Made by a program: the position numbers and the translations under genes. Shown piece by piece: positions 34,324 to 40,496 of a stretch of DNA of 40,496 nucleotides. The DNA is taken from positions 1 through 40,496 of the forward strand of contig CANJOI010000003.1 in NCBI GenBank assembly GCA_947475365.1, written 5' to 3'. How positions within the stretch are numbered: position 1 is the first letter of the stretch; the number at the start of each line of letters is the position of its first letter. The stretch is from Fidelibacterota bacterium. Its GTDB lineage: Bacteria; Pseudomonadota; Alphaproteobacteria; Rhodospirillales; Rhodospirillaceae. The notes below the pieces were generated by a model. It ran no database searches and had not been told where the DNA came from. It was given only the letters and a program-made list of their open reading frames with translations.

Positions 34324-36339
34324 TTATTCCTGAGATTGGCACCACGGCGGCGGCGCGCCCTGCCCGTCGCGGATTTCGACCGCCTCCGGACCAATGCGGC
34401 CCCAGGTTCCATCGACGCCGCGCGCCAGCACGGTGAGCGTTGTCGCGGTTGGGAGGATCACGCAGCTTGAGAAACCCGCCGCTTGCAAAGCCGGGGTTTT
34501 GAGCGCCTCCGCCACGTCCGGCCGGCGGCTGGTGGCGGTGCCATCCACAACGGTGCCGCCCTCGGTCACGATCGCGATGGCGCCGGCGGCGAGATGCGCC
34601 TGCAGATCGGCCGCCCACCCTTGCACCGAAACTTTATCGCCGTAGCGCTGCGCCGTATCCACCGCGCCCGTAAGGTGAGCGGCCGGACCGGCGGCCGGAT
34701 CGGGGGGCGCGGCTTGAACGCCAAGGTCATAGACCTCCACGCGCGACACATAATATGCGGGGGTTTTGGCCATGAAGACTTGGGGCGGGAATGCGCGCTC
34801 CAGGTCTTCGAGCAGCATCTGCCACTCCTTGAGCCGCGCGTCGGCGCCGAAGGTGCGGAAGTTTCCGATATAGGCGGTCTTATGCAGATCGTTGAACACG
34901 ATGCCGTCGCAAGCGGCGCGCAGCTGATCCATGCGCGGCGGCAGGAATTCCGCCATGGTGGCGCGATCAAGGTAGGGAAAGTCGAAGACCTGTGTGGTGA
35001 CATGGAAGCCCAGGCCCTTGAGCTGAGGATTGGCCCACTGGGAGCTGCCCATCATGCAAATACGCGCGCCCGGCGTGAAATGCGCCGCGATCCAGTCCCG
35101 CGCCGCGAAGCGCGACGCCGCGATGGACTGGGGGCGCTGTCGGGCGATCTCCGCCGCCTGGACAAATCCGCGCGCCGCCACGCCCGTGGGAATCAGCAGC
35201 GCCACGACCGTCGCGGCCAGCACCGCGGGGCGATGCTTGGGGACGTAGTCCGCCGCCGCCCGCACGGCGATGGCCATGCCATAGAGGTACAACGGCACCA
35301 GGTGATAACCGCCCCGGGAATACTTGAAGGCCGCGACGCCGAGGGCGGAGAAGATCACCAGGTTTAGAATGAGCCACAGGCATACCGGATCGCGGCGGCT
35401 GCGCGCCGCGACGAGAGCAAAGGACAGTGCCACGAGGATCAGGAAAACCGCGCCATAGGTCAGGAACAGGTCGACGTTGTAGTAGAAGCGCGGCGTGAAG
35501 GCGAAAACCGACGTCCACGACATCTGCATGCCGTAGCTTGTTCTGAGTCCGTCGATGAAAATCGCCGGGTGTAAGACGAACCGGATCATCAGCACAGCAA
35601 ACAGCGGCGCCCCGACCGCCACAGTGGTGGCGGCGGCCCGAACCAACTGCCGGCGGGTGACCACGTCGGTTCGGGCAAACAGGATCACAAACGCGGTAAC
35701 GGGAAACAGCGCGAAGGCCGCCCCCGTGATCTTGGTGGCGGCGATCACCGCCAGCGCCGCGCCCAAGGCGGCGCCGTGCGGCGGGTCGCCCTGGGTGATG
35801 CGCAGGCTCTCATGCAGGATCACCACCAGCGGCAGCAGCATGAACCGGTCGATGCGCACGAGATCGATGTCGATGATCTGCGGTGACAGGGCGAAGAGCG
35901 CGGTCAGCACCAACGCCGCGACGTCGTTGCGCGCGAGACGCCGGGCGCCGGCGAAGAACACCACGGTCGCGAGAACATGGGCGATGGCGTTCACGACATT
36001 GATCGTGCTCGCCGCCGCCATCTCGACGTCGGCCGGCGCGCCCGCCACCAACGCCACCAGGCGCATGACCAGGGCGTAAATCAGGCTATGGCCTTCGAAA
36101 TAGACATTGGGGGCAGGCGGCGGCAATGCGGCGCCCGCCAAGACGTCGTAATACAACTGGATATCCTTGACCGGCATGTCCGGTTCGAGGATCAGCTGGC
36201 CGTGGGTCTCCACAAACGGCGCCACCGCCACGATCCCGAGGGCCAGGGCGGCGGCATAGATCAGGACAAGCGCTGTGGACTGCCGGCTCACGCCGCATAT
36301 AGGCCACGACAGAGGCCGGAAAGGCAATGGCCCGGCCAT
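34324..36339 (-). CDS. GT-C type membrane glycosyltransferase (GT39-like)
   Basis: A 671-residue membrane protein. About ten hydrophobic segments run from residue 18 (LVLIYAAALALGIVAVAPFV) to about 410, then a soluble C-terminal part of about 240 residues (DWIAAHFTPGARICMMGSSQW and after) lies outside the membrane. The first loop has acidic residues (EPDMPVKD) and IDIDLVRIDRFMLLP follows, in keeping with lipid-linked sugar transferases of the GT-C class. With the GT2 fusion next to it, which could make the polyprenyl-phosphate sugar donor, it forms a plausible pair for glycan assembly. Starts at 36339 (ATG) and 36291 (GTG) are both possible; neither has a clear ribosome site. Confidence 0.8.
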   Translation of the reverse strand: MAGPLPFRPLSWPICGVSRQSTALVLIYAAALALGIVAVAPFVETHGQLILEPDMPVKDIQLYYDVLAGAALPPPAPNVYFEGHSLIYALVMRLVALVAGAPADVEMAAASTINVVNAIAHVLATVVFFAGARRLARNDVAALVLTALFALSPQIIDIDLVRIDRFMLLPLVVILHESLRITQGDPPHGAALGAALAVIAATKITGAAFALFPVTAFVILFARTDVVTRRQLVRAAATTVAVGAPLFAVLMIRFVLHPAIFIDGLRTSYGMQMSWTSVFAFTPRFYYNVDLFLTYGAVFLILVALSFALVAARSRRDPVCLWLILNLVIFSALGVAAFKYSRGGYHLVPLYLYGMAIAVRAAADYVPKHRPAVLAATVVALLIPTGVAARGFVQAAEIARQRPQSIAASRFAARDWIAAHFTPGARICMMGSSQWANPQLKGLGFHVTTQVFDFPYLDRATMAEFLPPRMDQLRAACDGIVFNDLHKTAYIGNFRTFGADARLKEWQMLLEDLERAFPPQVFMAKTPAYYVSRVEVYDLGVQAAPPDPAAGPAAHLTGAVDTAQRYGDKVSVQGWAADLQAHLAAGAIAIVTEGGTVVDGTATSRRPDVAEALKTPALQAAGFSSCVILPTATTLTVLARGVDGTWGRIGPEAVEIRDGQGAPPPWCQSQE

Positions 36340-36390
36340 AAATGACCCGTTAAAGTACCGGCCGAACAACTTTTTCCGGGGAGGACCACG

Positions 36391-37614
36391 ATGTCTAAGA
36401 CCAGGATTTCCGCCGTTGCCGCTTTCGCCGCGAGTCTGCTCGCGAGCACCGTCTCTTACGCCGCGGTGACCGCGTTTGAAGGCGCGCGCGTGATCGTTGG
36501 CGACGGCAAGGTGATCGAGAGCGGCACCGTGGTGGTGGACGGCGCCAAGATCACGGCCGTGGGCGCGGCCAACGCCGTGCAAGTGCCGGCCGGCGCGACG
36601 CGCGTCAATCTCGCGGGCAAGACCCTGATGCCCGCGATCATCAACACCCACACCCACCCCAGCGACACCCGCGACGCGCTGATCAAGGACCTGAAGCAAT
36701 ACGCCTATTACGGCGTGAGCGCGGTGCTCTCCATGGGCGCCAGCGACGGCTGGAACCTCCTGAATATGCGCAGCGAAGGGATCCCGGGCGCGGCGCGCTT
36801 TGAGTCAGCCGGGCGCGGCATCACCCGGCCCGAGGAAGGCCGCACCACCCTGCCGATCTGGGTGAATACCGAAGCCGAAGCCCGCAAGGCCGTGGACGAC
36901 AACGCCGAGAAGAAAGTCGACATCATCAAGTTGTGGGTCGACGACCGTGACGGCAAATACCAGAAGCTCACCCCGCCGCTCTACGGCGCCGTCATCGACG
37001 AAGCCCATAAGAAGGGCCTGCGCGCCAGCGCGCATATCTTCAATCTCGACGACGCCAAGGGCCTGCTCAAGGCCAACCTCGACGCCTTTGCCCACAGCGT
37101 GCGCGACAAGGACGTGGACGACGAGATCATGACCCTGCTCAAGGCGCGGCCCAACTTCGTGCTCAACCCCAATCTCGGCGCGCGCGGCGTCAAGACCGAC
37201 CTCTCCTGGCTGAAAACGAGCCTGCCGGTCGAAGAATACCAGAGGGTCGAAGCCGCTAACGTCGATAACGCCAAGACCAATGCCGCCTACGGCATCCAGG
37301 CGCGCAACCTGGCCAAGATGAACGCGGCCGGCGTGAAGATCGTGCTCGGCACCGACGGCAACATTCCGTGGTCCCACTTCGTGGAGATGGAAGACATGGT
37401 GGCCGGCGGCATGACGCCCGCGCAGGTAATCACCGCCGCGACCAAGTCGGCCGCCGAATTCATGCGCCTCTCCGACATGGGCACGGTGGAAGCCGGCAAG
37501 AGCGCCGACCTCCTGATCCTGGACGCCAACCCGCTGGAGAACATCTCCAACGCCCATAAGATCAACGCCGTGTACTTGCGCGGCGCGGCGGTGGACCGGA
37601 GCAAGCTGCCGTAA
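36391..37614 (+). CDS. Exported amidohydrolase-family protein
   Basis: A 407-residue metal-dependent hydrolase with a signal peptide (AVAAFAASLLASTVSYA). Metal ligands of the amidohydrolase fold are visible: His-x-His in NTHTHPSD, Lys in IIKLWVDD, His in SAHIFNLDD, His in FAHSVRD and Asp in LGTDGNIPW. The C-terminal GTVEAGKSADLLILDANPLENI closes the composite domain. This set matches imidazolonepropionase/prolidase-like groups that cleave cyclic amides or peptides; the substrate is unknown. GGGGAGG lies ahead of the ATG. It is convergent with a creatininase-like gene across a strong terminator. Confidence 0.92.
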   Translation: MSKTRISAVAAFAASLLASTVSYAAVTAFEGARVIVGDGKVIESGTVVVDGAKITAVGAANAVQVPAGATRVNLAGKTLMPAIINTHTHPSDTRDALIKDLKQYAYYGVSAVLSMGASDGWNLLNMRSEGIPGAARFESAGRGITRPEEGRTTLPIWVNTEAEARKAVDDNAEKKVDIIKLWVDDRDGKYQKLTPPLYGAVIDEAHKKGLRASAHIFNLDDAKGLLKANLDAFAHSVRDKDVDDEIMTLLKARPNFVLNPNLGARGVKTDLSWLKTSLPVEEYQRVEAANVDNAKTNAAYGIQARNLAKMNAAGVKIVLGTDGNIPWSHFVEMEDMVAGGMTPAQVITAATKSAAEFMRLSDMGTVEAGKSADLLILDANPLENISNAHKINAVYLRGAAVDRSKLP

Positions 37615-37630
37615 GATCCTGCGCACATAA

Positions 37631-37664
37631 AAAACGCCCCCGGGACGTCTCCCGGGGGCGTTTT
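37631..37664. terminator. Bidirectional intrinsic terminator
   Basis: Arms AAAACGCCCCCGGGA (37631-37645) and TCCCGGGGGCGTTTT (37650-37664), 4-base loop, A-run and T-run at the two sides. It separates the convergent amidohydrolase and creatininase-like genes. Confidence 0.93.
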
Positions 37665-37681
37665 CTTTTGAAGCCTGAGGC

Positions 37682-38536
37682 TTACTTCTTCGGGATGAAG
37701 CCGTTGATCTGTTTCACGGCGTAGTCAACCTTGAGGTCGAGCAGGCGCTTGCCGAGTTCCGGCGACGAGCGGCGCCCATCACCGACGATGCCGTTCTTGA
37801 CCGCCTTCGGGTCGTTCATCTGCGGCTTGCCGTCCACCACCGGGATGCCGATGGCGTTCTTCAGCTCGTCCTTGCGGGTCCAGGTGCCGTCCTTGTCGAG
37901 GTACAGCATCAGCGAGGTGTCGGAGAGGCCGCCGTGCATGCTGGCGGGGTAGCCTTCCTTCTCGGTCTGCTTGTCGAACTCGTTGTTGGCCGGCGTGTAG
38001 ACCTGGTCGCAATAGAATACGTGAATGCCTTGCGCGCCGTACTTGTCGTCCAGCTTCTTGGCGACCTTGGCGTAGACATTGGTGGGGCCGGCCTGGCCGC
38101 CGCCGTGGTCGCCCATGAGCACCACGTTCTTGAAGCCGTTGGTGATGGTCTGTTCGGCGATGCGCTCCAGCACGCCTTCCAGCAGTTCGTTGGTCAGGCC
38201 GATGGTGCCGGGCATCTCGGCGCTGGCCTGGTTCGGGGTGAACGGCAGCACCGGCATGGCGATGGCGTTGCCGAGCTTGAGCGCGATGTCCTTGACGATC
38301 TCGCGCGCCATCAGATTGTGACCGCCGTTGGCGTTCTGCGGGCCGCGCTGTTCGACGCCGCCGGTGTAGATCAGCGCCGTGGTCTTGCCGGCCGCCAGCG
38401 CCGCCTTCACTTCGGGCCAGGTCATGGTCTCGAATTCGACGCGCACCGGGGCGGCGGCGGCATGGGCAGAGGTATTGGCGAGCATCAGCGTGGACGCAAG
38501 CGCGAACGCGGCGCCCAGCAAAAGGGTTTTACGCAT
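37682..38536 (-). CDS. Exported creatininase-family protein with altered metal site
   Basis: A 284-residue protein with a signal peptide (LLGAAFALASTLMLANTSAHA). The creatininase fold is shown by TGGVEQRGPQNANGGHN, LMGDHGGGQAGPTN and SMHGGLSDTSLML. Against the family consensus G-S-x-E-Q-H-G-P-H...T-D the site reads E-Q-R...G-H, so the usual His is Arg and the usual Asp is His; H-A-G-E-x-E-T-S reads H-G-G-L-S-D-T-S. The metal set is thus rearranged, and activity on creatinine is unlikely. Export is also unusual for the family. GGGAGG precedes the ATG at 38536. Amidohydrolase and amidase genes flank it. Confidence 0.88.
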   Translation of the reverse strand: MRKTLLLGAAFALASTLMLANTSAHAAAAPVRVEFETMTWPEVKAALAAGKTTALIYTGGVEQRGPQNANGGHNLMAREIVKDIALKLGNAIAMPVLPFTPNQASAEMPGTIGLTNELLEGVLERIAEQTITNGFKNVVLMGDHGGGQAGPTNVYAKVAKKLDDKYGAQGIHVFYCDQVYTPANNEFDKQTEKEGYPASMHGGLSDTSLMLYLDKDGTWTRKDELKNAIGIPVVDGKPQMNDPKAVKNGIVGDGRRSSPELGKRLLDLKVDYAVKQINGFIPKK

Positions 38537-38643
38537 GGAAAAGCCTCCCAGAAAAAATCATGTGTGCGATGCATGAGGATCAAAAATCGCGGATGGGGAT
38601 TCATAGCCGACCTTCGCGGGGGGCGGCAAGAAAAGCGCATATA

Positions 38644-38678
38644 AAAACCCCGGCATCCATGACGGACGCCGGGGTTTT
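38644..38678 (-). terminator. Intrinsic terminator of the amidase gene
   Basis: Arms AAAACCCCGGC (38644-38654) and GCCGGGGTTTT (38668-38678) around a 13-base loop that can pair further. It lies 6 bases after the amidase stop in the minus direction, with the U-run on that strand. Confidence 0.88.
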
Positions 38679-38684
38679 AGGCCG

Positions 38685-40298
38685 TTATTTCACTTCGATG
38701 GTGCCGCCGGGCAGGGCCGGGGTGTTCACCGGGCGGCGGATGGCGTGGGTGGCCTGCTCGAAGCTGTAGCCGAGCGAAATCAGCTTAGGCTCGCTGAAAG
38801 CCGTGCCGAAGAACGAGATCGTCACCGGCAGGTCGTCGGTGGTGAAGCCCGCGGGCACGATCAGGTCGGGAAAGCCCGAGAGGTTGGCGATACCCGTAGC
38901 CGAAGGTCCGCTGCCGGCCGGCGGACCCGGCGGACCGGCGATCTGAGCCGGACGGCGCGAACCGGTGGGGTAAACAATCGCATCAAGTTTGTCCTTGGCC
39001 AGGATGCCGTTCACCAGGTTGACGGTCATGGGCAGGAAGTAATTCTTGAGCGCGAGATACCCCGGGCCGGTCATATCCTCGGAGGGCTTCTCGGTCTTCA
39101 CCATGTACTGCCAGCGCGAGAGGTTCGGACCGGCGCCGTCGGCCTCCATGCTGCGGTACTCCTGGCCGCGCGCGATCAGGTCGTCCAGGCTCTTGGGATA
39201 CTTGGGCCCGGTCTTGGCGCGCAGGTAATCGCCGATCTGCACCCGGAACTCCGACGGGTACAAGGTGAATACCGCGGGGCCGCTGGCGTCCAGGAACCAC
39301 TTGGGATAGCGGATATCGACCACGGTGGCGCCGGCTTTCTTGAGCGCCACGACGGCGCTCTCGACCATCCAATCCACATCCGGGTCCTGGCCCATGAAAT
39401 CGCGGGCGAGACCGATGCGCGCGCCCTTGAGGCCGTCGGCCTTGAGGTACTTGGTGTAGTCCTTCTCGAATTTGCCTTCGCTTTTTTTGGTGGCTTCGTC
39501 CTTGGGATCGACCCCGGTCATGGCGCCGAGCGAAATGGCGATGTCGGAGACGCTGCGCGCCATGGGGCCGCCGGTGTCGAGCGACAGCGCCAGCGGAATG
39601 ATGCCATCGCGGCTCACCAGGCCGTGGGTCGGCTTCAGGCCGACGATGCCGTTGACGTTGGAAGGACCGCGGATCGAACCGCCGGTGTCGGTGCCGAGGC
39701 CCAGCGGCGCATAGCCCGCCGCCACCGCCACACCCGTACCGCCGGAGGAACCGGCCGGTGTGCGGGTCAGGTCATGGGGATTGAGCGACTGCCCGCCCAT
39801 GGAACTTTGCGAGCCGTTGGCGAATTCGCCGAGGTTGACCTTGGCCAGCATGATGGCGCCGGCGTCGCGCAGCTTCTTCACCATGAAGGCGTCGTCGGGC
39901 GGGATGGCGCCTTCCAGCAGCACCGAGCCGCCGGTGGTCTGCATCTCGACCGTGTCGTAGTTGTCCTTCAGCACCACCGGGATGCCATGCAGCGGCCCGC
40001 GCACTTTGCCGGCCTTGCGTTCGGCATCCAGCGCCTTGGCTTCTTCCATGGCCTTGGGGTTGAGCGTGATCACCGCGTGCAGCTTCGGGCCGGCGCGGTC
40101 GTAAGCCTTGATGCGCGCGAGGCACAGTTCCATCAGCTTCTCGGCGGTGAGCGTGCCGGCGTTCATGGCGGCGGCCAGTTCGGCGATGGTGGCCTGGTCG
40201 AATTCGACCTGGCGGGCCATGGCAGGCGCGGCGGCGGACCCCAACAAGGCGGCGGTCAACGCCACGGCGGATGCGAATTTAACGGCGGGCTTGAACAT
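38685..40298 (-). CDS. Exported amidase (amidase signature family)
   Basis: A 537-residue amidase-signature enzyme with a signal peptide (FASAVALTAALLGSAAAPAMA). The Ser-cisSer-Lys triad is present: Lys111 (VVLKDNYD), Ser184/185 in PAGSSGGTG and Ser208 in LGTDTGGSIRGP. Such enzymes cleave primary amides or peptide amides. AGGGGAT about 7 bases ahead supports the ATG at 40298; the open frame continues upstream without family features or a usable signal. Single gene with its own terminator, on the same strand as the creatininase-like gene. Confidence 0.93.
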   Translation of the reverse strand: MFKPAVKFASAVALTAALLGSAAAPAMARQVEFDQATIAELAAAMNAGTLTAEKLMELCLARIKAYDRAGPKLHAVITLNPKAMEEAKALDAERKAGKVRGPLHGIPVVLKDNYDTVEMQTTGGSVLLEGAIPPDDAFMVKKLRDAGAIMLAKVNLGEFANGSQSSMGGQSLNPHDLTRTPAGSSGGTGVAVAAGYAPLGLGTDTGGSIRGPSNVNGIVGLKPTHGLVSRDGIIPLALSLDTGGPMARSVSDIAISLGAMTGVDPKDEATKKSEGKFEKDYTKYLKADGLKGARIGLARDFMGQDPDVDWMVESAVVALKKAGATVVDIRYPKWFLDASGPAVFTLYPSEFRVQIGDYLRAKTGPKYPKSLDDLIARGQEYRSMEADGAGPNLSRWQYMVKTEKPSEDMTGPGYLALKNYFLPMTVNLVNGILAKDKLDAIVYPTGSRRPAQIAGPPGPPAGSGPSATGIANLSGFPDLIVPAGFTTDDLPVTISFFGTAFSEPKLISLGYSFEQATHAIRRPVNTPALPGGTIEVK

Positions 40299-40496
40299 GG
40301 TTTGATCCCCTCGGAATGAAATGCGGGAAGTTCCCCCTTCTCGCACCACGAGCCTATCCCGCCGGTTTCGCGCGTCAAAGGCCGCTGTCGCGGTTTTTTG
40401 AGCACGGGCGCGGCGGAAGATGTAAAAGTTGCTTCCGCGCCGGGCCTGCGCAACATAAAGACGAGCGCAACGTATGGACCTCGTGTGACCCAAGAC
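40299..40496. other. Upstream region of the amidase gene at the window edge
   Basis: No gene seen. It contains a short imperfect stem (GCGGAAG at 40413-40419 with CTTCCGC at 40432-40438) and should hold the amidase promoter; I could not assign -35/-10 boxes with confidence. Confidence 0.4.

Noticed and set aside
38745-40319. 524-codon plus-strand frame opposite the amidase
   Set aside because: Shadow of the amidase gene; rich in Gly, His, Arg with no recognisable domain.

Overview
The window is GC-rich, densely coded chromosomal DNA, most likely from an alphaproteobacterium. This rests on the Gram-negative envelope genes (an MlaE permease, a lipid A-type acyltransferase, a TorF-like porin, a glycine-zipper lipoprotein), an EIIA-Ntr-type PTS protein, adrenodoxin-type ferredoxin and the general gene style. 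The exact order cannot be fixed from sequence alone. I see no phage, insertion sequence, CRISPR array, tRNA or rRNA; this reads as ordinary core and semi-core chromosome.

Layout. 1-3788 (minus strand) is an envelope/signalling run: a GT4 glycosyltransferase, a GAF-PP2C-HATPase switch protein, a STAS protein and an MlaE permease cut by the left edge. It is divergent from a lipid A-type acyltransferase at 3849. 4.7-5.9 kb holds a ferredoxin, a Nudix hydrolase and a small exported protein. 5.9-9.7 kb is a complete polyamine-type ABC importer (potF-potG-potH-potI, each gene overlapping the next). 9.8-13.7 kb carries an alpha/beta hydrolase with an odd nucleophile elbow, an EEP-family nuclease/phosphatase, small proteins, a surface-antigen-like lipoprotein and an Fe-type superoxide dismutase. 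13.7-22.2 kb is a full potassium system in one tight run: a 27-residue membrane peptide, kdpF, kdpA, kdpB, kdpC, kdpD, kdpE and a ptsN-like EIIA gene at the end. 22.3-28.8 kb holds a TorF-like porin, an exostosin-like glycosyltransferase, a DUF72 protein with a histone-like tail, a Sel1 repeat protein, an NHL beta-propeller protein and a flavoprotein. 28.8-32.0 kb has an ABC exporter behind a promoter followed at once by a terminator-like hairpin, and a HI0933-type flavoprotein. 32.0-36.3 kb is a glycan-type group: a frameshifted methyltransferase, a methyltransferase-GT2 fusion and a GT-C membrane protein. 36.4-40.3 kb is a group of three exported C-N hydrolases (amidohydrolase, creatininase-like protein, amidase).

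How the parts may work together. The kdp run encodes pump, sensor, regulator and an EIIA protein of the kind known to bind KdpD in other proteobacteria. The left run pairs an MlaE lipid-transport permease and its STAS partner with an enzyme carrying both phosphatase and kinase-like domains, which suggests phospho-control of lipid transport. The strongest items for a second look are that switch-Mla run, the kdp-ptsN linkage, the -1 frameshift on a GGGAAAC heptamer in the methyltransferase, the promoter-terminator leader before the ABC exporter, and the three-enzyme exported hydrolase cluster. No wholly new system is proven; these are hypotheses from sequence.
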